The notes under the pieces: generated by a model
The model's input: the letters and a program-made list of their open reading frames with translations, nothing else
Told to the model about the DNA's origin: nothing
Database searches by the model: none
Assembly (NCBI GenBank): GCA_964472715.1
Contig: CAYYMT010000072.1
Coordinates: forward strand, 1-18,512
Length of the DNA: 18,512 nt
Direction: 5' to 3'
From: JAFGTP01 sp964472715
GTDB taxonomy: Bacteria; Fidelibacterota; UBA2242; JAFGTP01
Shown: positions 6,780 to 13,730 of the stretch, piece by piece
Layout of the letters: every line of letters begins with the position of its first letter
Numbering within the stretch: the stretch's first letter is position 1
Made by a program: the position numbers and the translations under genes

Positions 6780-8414
6780 TTACCAAAAAACAGAGTACAG
6801 GACAACCAAAATTAAACCTATAATGATGGCGCTGGTATTGAAGGCCCAGTGGGTTTCAAATAATTTCCTGGAAATTTTAATGCCGTCTTTATCATCTTTG
6901 CCTTTATTTTCAATATAACTGATGACAGCAATAATGATCATTGTTGCGATCCAGGTGATCATCATCTGGTGCATCCATGGCATTGCTGTGGCCAGTTTTA
7001 ATGATAAAGCAATGACCAGTGATAAAATTGCGCCCCAGATGGCGCCATTATTGGTGGCTTTCTTATAAAATAAGCCCATGATAAATACCCCTAAAACGCC
7101 GGGGCTCACCAAACCGGTGTATTCCTGGATATACTGAAACATTTCCTTGATGGAGCCCAGCAGCGGTGCTACAAGACAAGCAATGACCAATGCGACAAAA
7201 ACGGTAATCCGGCCAACTTTGACCAAATGTTTATTATTGTCCGGATTTTTGGCCAGATAGGGTTTATAAATATCCATTGTAAAAATTGTCGAAGTGGAAT
7301 TCAGCATAGAGGCCAGTGACGAAACGATGGCCGCTGCCAGGGCCGCCAGTACCAGGCCTTTAAAACCAACCGGCACGAACTGACTGATCAGCCACGGATA
7401 GGCTTTGTCGTAATTAACCCCTTCAGCTGTGGAGAAAGCTTCCTGTACACCAGGAATTATGGCTGTTCCTGCCGGCTGTGTATAAAGGACATAGGCCACA
7501 ATACCGGGAATAACAACGATCACGGGAATGATCAGTTTCAGAAAGGCGGCAAAAGCGATTCCCCGCTGAGATTCTTTTAGTGACTTGGCAGCAAAGGTAC
7601 GCTGAATAATATATTGGTTGAATCCCCAGTAATAAAGATTGGCGACCCACATCCCGCCCACGAGTACAGCGATACCGGGCAGGTCATTGTAACTTTTGTG
7701 CCCCTTTTCGAGGATCATATGGAAATGGTCCCCGGCGGTATTGTAAATATGACTGAGTCCGGCGAATACACCACCATCCGGCGTCACATTATTCAAAGCG
7801 ATAACAGATGTGATCATCCCGCCGATCACCAGCAGAATAACCTGAATGACATCGGTCCAGGCCACCGCCGACAATCCGCCCCACAGAGAATAAGCAGCAG
7901 CAAAAAAGGCCAGTCCCAGAATTCCATGAATGATATAATCGCCATTACCTGTTGCCAGTATCGTATCCAGAGCTTTGGCGCCCAAAAATAATACCGAGGT
8001 CAGATTGACGAAAACAAATAAGCCAATCCAGAAAATCGCCAGAATGGTTTTAAGATTTTTACTGTAACGGGCTTCTACAAATTCTGGTATGGTATAGATC
8101 TTTTTTTCGATAAAAATCGGCAGGAAAAATTTCCCAACAATCAACAGGGTAATAGCAGCCATCCATTCATAGGAGGCAATTGCCAAACCAATGGAAAATC
8201 CCGATCCTGACATTCCGATAAACTGTTCCGCTGAAATATTGGCGGCAATCAATGACGCGCCGATGGCCCACCACGGCAATGATTTTCCGGCTAAAAAATA
8301 GTCTTCTGTGGTTTTTTCAGTTCCCTTTTTTGTGCGGGAAACCCAGAGGCCGACACTGACAATTAAAATTGCATAGGCGGCAAAAATAACATAATCAATT
8401 AATGTGAAATCCAT
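6780..8414 (-). CDS. vSGLT-like Na+/sugar symporter (SSS family)
   Basis: 544-aa sodium/sugar cotransporter, by memory of the sequence a close relative of Vibrio parahaemolyticus vSGLT (Na+/galactose). Shared blocks include TEDYFLAGKSLPWWAIGASL (36-55), AANISAEQFIGMSGSG (57-72; N59 and Q64 match sugar-site residues), SYEWMAAITL (81-90; E83), WGFNQYIIQR (263-272; N266) and AAIVSSLASMLNST (361-374; S365/S366 at the sodium site). Fourteen membrane segments are expected and the length equals vSGLT. It acts in the inner membrane and imports a hexose or hexosamine; the downstream GH20 gene makes an N-acetylhexosamine plausible, but the conserved sugar-site residues would also suit galactose or glucose. 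GAGGG precedes the ATG. Upstream lie a LacI-type operator (8542-8559) and possible promoters, and a terminator follows the gene. Substrate is inferred; family is certain. Confidence 0.97.
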   Translation of the reverse strand: MDFTLIDYVIFAAYAILIVSVGLWVSRTKKGTEKTTEDYFLAGKSLPWWAIGASLIAANISAEQFIGMSGSGFSIGLAIASYEWMAAITLLIVGKFFLPIFIEKKIYTIPEFVEARYSKNLKTILAIFWIGLFVFVNLTSVLFLGAKALDTILATGNGDYIIHGILGLAFFAAAYSLWGGLSAVAWTDVIQVILLVIGGMITSVIALNNVTPDGGVFAGLSHIYNTAGDHFHMILEKGHKSYNDLPGIAVLVGGMWVANLYYWGFNQYIIQRTFAAKSLKESQRGIAFAAFLKLIIPVIVVIPGIVAYVLYTQPAGTAIIPGVQEAFSTAEGVNYDKAYPWLISQFVPVGFKGLVLAALAAAIVSSLASMLNSTSTIFTMDIYKPYLAKNPDNNKHLVKVGRITVFVALVIACLVAPLLGSIKEMFQYIQEYTGLVSPGVLGVFIMGLFYKKATNNGAIWGAILSLVIALSLKLATAMPWMHQMMITWIATMIIIAVISYIENKGKDDKDGIKISRKLFETHWAFNTSAIIIGLILVVLYSVFW

Positions 8415-8462
8415 AAATTCCCTCTTTTTTAAAAGATTACTTCTACCCTCTTAATTAACAGA

Positions 8463-8491
8463 ATTCTAACCATATCCCTGTCGAAAAACAA
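8463..8491 (-). promoter_or_regulatory. Candidate sigma70-type promoter for the vSGLT-like gene
   Basis: On the - strand TTGTTT (8486-8491) and TAGAAT (8463-8468) are separated by 17 bp, giving a start site near 8456. An alternative -10, TATATT at 8530-8535, would place the LacI-type operator over its -35 region, the classic repression geometry. Confidence 0.35.
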
Positions 8492-8541
8492 GAATAATTT
8501 TAAAAATCGAAAAAATACTTTGAAAGGGTAATATACAAAAA

Positions 8542-8559
8542 AATGTAACCGATTACATT
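8542..8559. promoter_or_regulatory. LacI-family-type operator
   Basis: AATGTAACCGATTACATT is an 18-bp near-perfect palindrome (one mismatched pair) with central CG, matching the AANCGNTT core typical of LacI-family regulators such as CcpA- and PurR-like proteins. It lies 128 bp upstream of the vSGLT-like start codon. No LacI-type regulator is encoded in the window, so the regulator would act from elsewhere. Confidence 0.55.
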
Positions 8560-8570
8560 AATTTTTTTGA

Positions 8571-8600
8571 TTGTCAGCAAAGTTTCTCTTATGCTGACAA
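8571..8600. repeat. Inverted repeat TTGTCAGCA / TGCTGACAA
   Basis: Perfect 9-bp arms (8571-8579, 8592-8600) around a 12-nt loop, beside the LacI-type operator. No T-tract follows on either strand, so it is more likely a protein-binding site or leader stem than a terminator. Confidence 0.45.
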
Positions 8601-8632
8601 TTTACGATCCGGGTGTCCAATCTGGCAGGAGC

Positions 8633-8649
8633 GCGGATTTATAATCCGC
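8633..8649. repeat. GCGGATT-TAT-AATCCGC hairpin
   Basis: A 7-bp GC-containing stem with a 3-nt loop, followed by AACTTTTTATTT. It could be a weak + strand terminator or part of a dispersed repeat. Confidence 0.4.
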
Positions 8650-8717
8650 AACTTTTTATTTGTAGAATGAAAACAGAGAAAATAAGAATTTTCCGTCTTG
8701 ACAGTAAGTAGAGAAAG

Positions 8718-8746
8718 TTGATTTTTCCCTATCGGGTAAAAATCAA
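8718..8746 (-). repeat. 29-bp hairpin repeat, copy B
   Basis: Reverse-orientation copy of 4261-4289, with 26 of 29 positions identical. TTGATTTTT and AAAAATCAA form the outer stem, CCC/GGG the inner stem and TATC the loop. Confidence 0.7.
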
Positions 8747-8816
8747 AAATGATTACAGAAAATTGGTGTTCTGCAAAAAAAATCTTTCATCTTTATATTT
8801 AAAATAATAAATTATC

Positions 8817-8834
8817 ATTGAATAATTGTTCAAT
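8817..8834. promoter_or_regulatory. Candidate TetR-family operator
   Basis: ATTGAATAATTGTTCAAT has perfect 6-bp arms around a 6-bp centre, the usual form of a TetR-family operator. It ends 10 bp before the AGGAGA ribosome binding site of the TetR gene, which suggests autoregulation. Confidence 0.45.
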
Positions 8835-8851
8835 CAATAATCAGGAGAATA

Positions 8852-9481
8852 ATGGGACGAAATAAAAAAATCAATGAACAAATGAAAGATGAACGGAAGC
8901 AGCAGATCTTTTTCAGTGCCTTAAAATTATTCGCACGAAGAGGATTATCGGCTACCAAAATATCCGATATTGCCAAAGATGCTAATTTTTCCCAGGGACT
9001 GATCTATCATTACTTCAAGTCCAAAGACGAAATCTTTGTTCAACTTATAAAAATGGCCTTTGTTAAACTGAACAGCGCGGCTGAACAACTGGAAAATTTT
9101 GATCTGCCGCCCTTACAAAAAATAAAAATAGCCTATGAAACTCTTATGAAAGGTCTGGTGAATAATGATGATGCCGCCCTGACTCATTTACTGATTGCCA
9201 CTTCATCCGCTTCTGATTCCATACCTTTGGAGGCGCGGCGAATCATTGAAAATGAATACCATTTTCCCTACAAGGTGATGACACGAATTATTACCGCCGG
9301 ACAAAAGGAAGGAACAATTATTCAAAAAAATCCTGAAGAATTGGCTCTGCTTTTCTGGTCAACCATTCGCGGCCTTTCTATTTACCGGGCTATTCATGAG
9401 GAAAGTTTTATGATTCCGGATGGTGATATTATATTGAAAATGTTTAAAAATAAGGAAAAATGTAATGGCGAGTTTGCGTAG
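8852..9481 (+). CDS. TetR/AcrR-family transcriptional regulator
   Basis: 209-aa regulator of typical family length. The N-terminal helix-turn-helix lies at about residues 17-60: QQIFFSALKLFARRG, then the DNA-contacting TKISDIAKDANFSQGLIYHYF (35-55), followed by KSKDEIF. The C-terminal ligand-binding and dimerisation region (about 70-205) is helical and not assignable to a ligand. ATG at 8852 is preceded by AGGAGA with good spacing. An inverted repeat at 8817-8834 probably serves as its operator. The 3' end overlaps the hydrolase gene by 17 nt in another frame, implying co-transcription and probably coupled translation. In this arrangement TetR proteins commonly repress their own operon and are relieved by a substrate of the linked enzyme; here the ligand could be an ester, lipid or acyl compound, which is inference. 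Confidence 0.92.
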   Translation: MGRNKKINEQMKDERKQQIFFSALKLFARRGLSATKISDIAKDANFSQGLIYHYFKSKDEIFVQLIKMAFVKLNSAAEQLENFDLPPLQKIKIAYETLMKGLVNNDDAALTHLLIATSSASDSIPLEARRIIENEYHFPYKVMTRIITAGQKEGTIIQKNPEELALLFWSTIRGLSIYRAIHEESFMIPDGDIILKMFKNKEKCNGEFA

Positions 9482-10388
9482 TCAACTACTTTTATTTATG
9501 CTCAGGCATAAGAATTTATTCAAAGGGAAATCAAAGCGTTTAACCCGAATTGATACAGAGGAGGATATTTACCGTTTTCGTGAAATAGTCGAAAAAGAAG
9601 CGGAAAAATTCGCTAAACTTCCCAAAGACCTGAAAGTGGAACCGATTGATATCGAAGGATTGTATGCCGAGTGGCTGAAAATCGATCATTCTCCGGTAAA
9701 AAAAGCAATTCTCTATTTTCATGGTGGCGGACTGGTATCCGGTTCTGCAAAATCCCATCGTGGCATTGTGGCCAAATTTGTGAAAGCCACAGGTATAAAT
9801 GCGCTGACTTTTGATTATGCCCTGGCACCGGAAAATCCCTATCCGGCAGGGCTGAATGATGCGCTGAAAGCCTATGGAATTTTGCAGGAAATTGTCAAGG
9901 ATTCCCAAAATATTATACTTATGGGAGATTCCGGAGGCGGTAATCTAATATTCTCACTATTACTACTCCTAAAACAAAAATCCATAGACTTTCCGGCCGG
10001 CGCGATTACTCTGTCAGCCTGGACAGACCTGACAAACTCCGGTGAATCCAATGTCACTAATCGCCCGGTTGATAAACTTACCATAGAGAATGCCAATGAG
10101 ATGTTCAGCAGGGCCTATTGTAATGGCAAGGACCCGAAGGATCCGTTAATATCACCCCTGTTTGGTGATCTTTCCGGTTTACCGCCATTATTAATGTTTG
10201 CGGGGGATGATGAAGTAATGCGCGATGATACAGTACGTTTTGCCCGGAAAGCCAAAGAGGCCGGTGTTGAGGTTCAGGTTGTTGTAAAAGAAGGTATGTT
10301 TCACTGCTACCCGGCAGTAGCGCCATTGATACCGGAAGCCAATGATGCCATGGATAAGATCGTTTCTTTTATGAATCGGCATTTGTAA
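9465..10388 (+). CDS. Alpha/beta hydrolase, hormone-sensitive-lipase type (acetyl esterase/lipase-like)
   Basis: 307-aa esterase or lipase of the HSL (type IV) family, with alpha/beta hydrolase fold 3. The oxyanion-hole motif HGGG is at 86-89 (YFHGGGLVSGS). Nucleophile S156 sits in GDSGGG (154-159). The acid is in AGDDEVMRDD (246-255), most likely E250 by alignment to the DPLxDE position. The catalytic His is H280 in GMFHCYP. FDYALAPENPYPAG (116-129) is the usual family segment after the oxyanion loop. There is no signal peptide, so it is probably cytoplasmic and hydrolyses short- to medium-chain esters. ATG at 9465 lies inside the end of the TetR gene, preceded by AAGGA, consistent with a two-gene operon controlled by that regulator. 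The physiological substrate is not visible. Confidence 0.95.
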   Translation: MASLRSQLLLFMLRHKNLFKGKSKRLTRIDTEEDIYRFREIVEKEAEKFAKLPKDLKVEPIDIEGLYAEWLKIDHSPVKKAILYFHGGGLVSGSAKSHRGIVAKFVKATGINALTFDYALAPENPYPAGLNDALKAYGILQEIVKDSQNIILMGDSGGGNLIFSLLLLLKQKSIDFPAGAITLSAWTDLTNSGESNVTNRPVDKLTIENANEMFSRAYCNGKDPKDPLISPLFGDLSGLPPLLMFAGDDEVMRDDTVRFARKAKEAGVEVQVVVKEGMFHCYPAVAPLIPEANDAMDKIVSFMNRHL

Positions 10389-10424
10389 AAAATATGTTTC
10401 CCGGAGGTTCCTTTACAAATTTTA
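10381..10424 (+). terminator. Possible terminator of the TetR-hydrolase operon
   Basis: ATTTGTAAA (10381-10389, containing the stop codon) pairs with TTTACAAAT (10412-10420) across a 22-nt loop and is followed by TTTAT. The stem is AT-rich and the loop long, so this is weak. Confidence 0.3.
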
Positions 10425-10468
10425 TACGATCAGGTGGTCTTTCTATGACATCACAGCAATCCTTGCGA

Positions 10469-10484
10469 TCCGGCAATTGCCGGA
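10469..10484. repeat. Perfect 16-bp palindrome TCCGGCAATTGCCGGA
   Basis: Self-complementary over all 16 bases, in the 198-nt gap before the M48 protease gene. It may be an operator or a hairpin; no T-tract follows. Confidence 0.6.
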
Positions 10485-10551
10485 AGGTTATAACTCAAAG
10501 GTTTAAAAAACTTAGTACCATTTACCAGACCTTCACGGTTAGACAAATCCA

Positions 10552-10587
10552 TTGTTATTTGAGCCGGGCTGAAGTATATTTTCTCCA
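10552..10587 (+). promoter_or_regulatory. Candidate promoter for a leaderless M48 protease mRNA
   Basis: TTGTTA (10552-10557), a 17-bp spacer, then TATATT (10575-10580). The expected start, about 7 nt past the -10, coincides with the A of the ATG at 10587, and no Shine-Dalgarno sequence is present. Confidence 0.4.
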
Positions 10588-11306
10588 TGGAAGAATTTTT
10601 TAAAAAAATCGGTCGGAAAACCGGTGAACTCTACAACCGGGGCAGATGGTACTGGAAGTCCTCATCAGGTACTGAAGCCGAAGCCATTGAAGCCGAATAT
10701 ATCCTTGGCAAAAATCTCGCGCGGGATTTGATTTCAGATATTTCTATCGACACCAATCCCGATCTTAATGAATTGTTGCTTAATATCGGTAAGGAACTGG
10801 AATATCCCCTGAAAAATAAAAAGCGAAAATTTCATTTTTATATTCACTATACAAAAGACGTCAACGCCTATGCACTCCCCGGCGGATTTATATTCATAAC
10901 GTACGGACTGCTGAAGCAAATCAAAAATGAGCCCGATGAAATAGCCTTTGTGCTGGCCCATGAGATGATGCATGTGGTGCTCAACCATCCCATCCAGCGA
11001 ATCTACAATGGATATGGCACCAAAATACTAAATGTCGTGCTGAATAAATACACGAAGATGGGAGCAATCTCCAAACAGGTGCTGGGACAATTCATGAATA
11101 GCAATTATTCCCGGGACAATGAGTTTGAAGCCGATGCCGGTGGCGCCGCGCTGATGAAAGCCGCCGGATTTAACAGTGAAAAAGCCTCCAATTTACTCTC
11201 ACGTTTAGAAAGCCAGTCCAAAAAAAGGCCGAATTTATTTTCCTATTTCGCGTCTCATCCACCGATTGAAAAGCGAGTAGAAAAGTTGATAAAAAGAGTA
11301 AGATAA
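10587..11306 (+). CDS. M48-family zinc metallopeptidase (minimal, no signal peptide)
   Basis: 239-aa M48 metalloprotease. The zinc motif HEMMH is at 125-129 (FVLAHEMMHVVLNHP), and the third ligand E179 lies in RDNEFEADAGG. ALPGGFIFITYGLL (96-109) is the conserved strand and loop before the active-site helix. SHPPIEKRVEKL (223-234) is the usual C-terminal motif. Most bacterial relatives of this size class (LoiP/YggG-like) are exported lipoproteins, and HtpX relatives have membrane segments; this protein has neither a signal peptide nor a membrane helix. The start is firm: an in-frame TGA lies at 10560-10562. It is therefore predicted to be cytoplasmic, with a role in protein quality control at most inferred. 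No Shine-Dalgarno is seen; a promoter whose start would coincide with the ATG suggests leaderless translation. Confidence 0.93.
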   Translation: MEEFFKKIGRKTGELYNRGRWYWKSSSGTEAEAIEAEYILGKNLARDLISDISIDTNPDLNELLLNIGKELEYPLKNKKRKFHFYIHYTKDVNAYALPGGFIFITYGLLKQIKNEPDEIAFVLAHEMMHVVLNHPIQRIYNGYGTKILNVVLNKYTKMGAISKQVLGQFMNSNYSRDNEFEADAGGAALMKAAGFNSEKASNLLSRLESQSKKRPNLFSYFASHPPIEKRVEKLIKRVR

Positions 11307-11316
11307 CTAAAAGGAT

Positions 11317-11356
11317 GTTCCTTATCAGTCATTAATAAAAGTTTATCTTAAGGAAC
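11317..11356. repeat. Inverted repeat GTTCCTTA / TAAGGAAC
   Basis: Perfect 8-bp arms (11317-11324, 11349-11356) with a 24-nt loop shortly after the M48 stop codon. No T-tract follows, so the role is unclear. Confidence 0.35.
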
Positions 11357-11415
11357 GAATCGATCAGGAATTAAAATACATACGATAATTACTGCCAATA
11401 TTCCTTTATTTGGAT

Positions 11416-11444
11416 TTGTATTTCCCTCATTTCTTTTATATTCT
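11416..11444 (+). promoter_or_regulatory. Candidate promoter of the four-gene cluster
   Basis: TTGTAT (11416-11421), a 17-bp spacer and TATTCT (11439-11444) give a start near 11451, about 30 nt ahead of the ATG at 11483. GAGGA lies just before that ATG. I see no PHO-box-like repeat here. Confidence 0.35.
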
Positions 11445-11482
11445 ATTATTAGAACAATGAATAAAACTATTGAGGAATACTT

Positions 11483-13729
11483 ATGTTGAAAAAATTTTTA
11501 CCCTGGCGATTTTTTATAAAACGGTCAGCCAAGCGATTTGGTATTATTGATCCGGTTAATTTCCTGGCGCGATTGCGGCGGTTTTCCCAACCTTCTGAGG
11601 TTCAGGAACCCATCGAATTACTGCGGGCCGGGATCATCTTTCACGCCCGTGGCCTGATCAACACCAAAGCGATTCAGTACAATCTGGATTGGGTCTGGCC
11701 CTTTTGGGTGGAAAAACAATTTAATCCCAATGACCCATCTTTCATACCCAGAGGGTTTTCTTTTAGCCATATCAATATGACACACCGGAACTGGACTGCA
11801 GTCGGACTGCCGGACTTACCGCTTTATCCGATAGTTGACCCCCGTGGTATGGTAACTCCACTACATGACGGGTGGTCATTGGATTTTTGGATCATTACAA
11901 AATCGGGAAACCGCCTGATTCCATCAAAATTAAAACATGCTGATCAAAAACTCACGATGGACGATAATCTGGTCGTCAAAACTTTTTCCAGTCATTTGGA
12001 TATGAACCTGGTAACAGCGACTAAGGTCGTGGCTAACGAAGGTGAACCGGAAATTCATATTAATCTGAAAGCCTCATCCGATGAACCGGCTTACCTGGCC
12101 GCAACAGTCCGGCCCTATAATCCCGAAGGCGTACAGTTTGTTGAAACAATCCAATGGGATGATTCCCGGCAAAGATTGATTGTTAATGATGATACGGAAA
12201 TCATTCCGGCAGAAAATCCCGGTAAAGTCTTCTTTTCCGATTATTATCATGGCGATGTGTTGCATAAAATTCAGGAAACGCCAAAAGATACAAAAGTTAA
12301 ATGTAATGTAGGCATGGCTACCGCTGCCATGCTCTTTGATATTGACGGAAGCCAAAAAGAGGTGAATTTACGAATCCCCTTACAAGTGGAATATAAAAAA
12401 CAATATTCCGGCGAAATTGATCTTTCCAATACCTGGCCGGATATTTTAGAAAAAACAGCAGAATTGTCAATCCCCGATGAAAAAATCCAGTTTTTGTATG
12501 ATTCGGCGATCCGGACAATGATATTGCTCTCAGCAGATAAAGTTGTGCCGGGCCCTTATACATACAAACGCTTTTGGATTCGTGACGCCGCCTACATGAT
12601 CAATACCTTGTTGACTATCGGTTGTGAAGACCGGGCAAAAAGACTGCTGGAAGATTTTTTCGAATTGCAAAAAAGGAATGGCTATTTTCAATCCCAGGAA
12701 GGTGAATGGGATTCCAATGGCCAGGCATTGTGGATATTGGCCCGTTATCACCAGTTGTCAGGAAAAGAGTTTGAAGAGGATTGGCTGAAAGCGATAAATA
12801 AAGCGATCAAATGGATCAAAAAGAAGCGGTTGAATGCGCCGGACAAACCCCATGACGGATTACTGCCGCCGGGATTCAGTGCCGAACATCTCGGGCCCAA
12901 TGATTATTTCTACTGGGATGATTTTTGGAGTATTGCCGGGCTTAAAGCTATTGCCAAAACCTTAAAGAACCATGGTCAGCAGGAAAAAGCAAAAGAAACT
13001 CAGGAATTGGCTGATGATTTTGAGCAGTCTGTATTCCGGAGCATTGACAATATATCTGATATCAGGAAAAAAGGCGGCATTCCGGCTTCTCCTTACCGTC
13101 GTATGGATTCAGGAGCAGTTGGTTCCCTGGTCGCAGACTATCCTTTACAATTGACCCCGCCTGAAAACAGCCGAATCAATAATACCGTGGAATTTTTATT
13201 GAATAATTGCTTTCAGTCCGGTGGTTTTTTTCAGGATATGATCCACTCGGGAATCAATGCTTATCTCTCATTGGAAATCGCGCAAACCCTGCTGCGAAAA
13301 AATGACCAAAGGTACCGGGAAATCATAGATGCTGTGGCGGAACTGGCTACCACTACCGGACAATGGCCCGAAGCCATTCATCCCCTCACCCTGGGTGGCT
13401 GCATGGGGGATGGACAGCATGGCTGGGCAGCAGCGGAATGGATCATGATGATCCGAAATTTATTCATTCGTGAAGAAGAAGATAAACTGATCATTGGTGC
13501 GGGTATTTTTCCAAAGTGGCTGAACGGCAAAGATGAACTGCGCTTTGGGCCAACTTCAACTCCCCACGGGAAAATATCAGTGCGCTTCTATTTTGAGAAA
13601 ACGGAACTTTTTCTTGAACTCAAAGTAAACTGGCATAATGAAGCGCCGGCAGTTATTGTAAACCTGCCAGGGTATCAGGAAGTAAAAATAAAGAATTTTG
13701 ATCAACCTTTTCAACTGAAGGAGATTTAA
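11483..13729 (+). CDS. Cytoplasmic (alpha/alpha)6-barrel glycoside hydrolase-like protein (amylo-1,6-glucosidase / GH15-like)
   Basis: 748-aa protein without a signal peptide; the N-terminus is basic (MLKKFLPWRFFIKRSAKRF). Residues 50-305 look like a beta-rich N-terminal domain. Residues 330-660 form a helical-barrel glycosidase-like domain: YKRFWIRDAAYMINTLL (361-377) resembles the RDaa motif of GH15/trehalase/debranching enzymes, EGEWDSNGQALWILARY (406-422) follows, and TGQWPEAIHPLTLGGCMGDG (625-644) holds an acidic residue (E630) at the place where related families carry a catalytic acid or base. QHGWAAAEWIMMIRNLF (645-661) closes the barrel, and 680-748 is a short beta-sandwich tail. It probably hydrolyses an alpha-glucoside or another glycan in the cytoplasm; the exact family is unsure. 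It is the first gene of a compact cluster, ending 1 nt before the glycosyltransferase start codon, so the substrate may be the product or competitor of that enzyme. Confidence 0.75.
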   Translation: MLKKFLPWRFFIKRSAKRFGIIDPVNFLARLRRFSQPSEVQEPIELLRAGIIFHARGLINTKAIQYNLDWVWPFWVEKQFNPNDPSFIPRGFSFSHINMTHRNWTAVGLPDLPLYPIVDPRGMVTPLHDGWSLDFWIITKSGNRLIPSKLKHADQKLTMDDNLVVKTFSSHLDMNLVTATKVVANEGEPEIHINLKASSDEPAYLAATVRPYNPEGVQFVETIQWDDSRQRLIVNDDTEIIPAENPGKVFFSDYYHGDVLHKIQETPKDTKVKCNVGMATAAMLFDIDGSQKEVNLRIPLQVEYKKQYSGEIDLSNTWPDILEKTAELSIPDEKIQFLYDSAIRTMILLSADKVVPGPYTYKRFWIRDAAYMINTLLTIGCEDRAKRLLEDFFELQKRNGYFQSQEGEWDSNGQALWILARYHQLSGKEFEEDWLKAINKAIKWIKKKRLNAPDKPHDGLLPPGFSAEHLGPNDYFYWDDFWSIAGLKAIAKTLKNHGQQEKAKETQELADDFEQSVFRSIDNISDIRKKGGIPASPYRRMDSGAVGSLVADYPLQLTPPENSRINNTVEFLLNNCFQSGGFFQDMIHSGINAYLSLEIAQTLLRKNDQRYREIIDAVAELATTTGQWPEAIHPLTLGGCMGDGQHGWAAAEWIMMIRNLFIREEEDKLIIGAGIFPKWLNGKDELRFGPTSTPHGKISVRFYFEKTELFLELKVNWHNEAPAVIVNLPGYQEVKIKNFDQPFQLKEI

Positions 13730-13730
13730 A

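Larger units (their letters stand above)
8415..8851. other. Divergent control region between symporter and TetR genes
   Basis: 437 nt without a gene. In order it contains a candidate - strand promoter (8463-8491), a LacI-type operator (8542-8559), an inverted repeat TTGTCAGCA/TGCTGACAA (8571-8600), a GCGGATT-TAT-AATCCGC hairpin (8633-8649), a dispersed 29-bp hairpin (8718-8746) and a candidate TetR operator next to the TetR ribosome binding site (8817-8834). Confidence 0.7.

Noticed and set aside
7614..7991. 125-codon + strand frame inside the vSGLT-like gene.
   Set aside because: Antisense shadow of a well-supported transporter gene with no domain or ribosome binding site.
10394..10603. 69-codon frame before the M48 gene.
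   Set aside because: It overlaps the M48 start in another frame, has no recognisable domain, and contains a 16-bp palindrome and promoter-like elements.
11307..11482. Searched for a PHO box to support phosphate-controlled lipid remodelling.
   Set aside because: No pair of CTGTCAT-like direct repeats is present, so phosphate control is not supported from this sequence.
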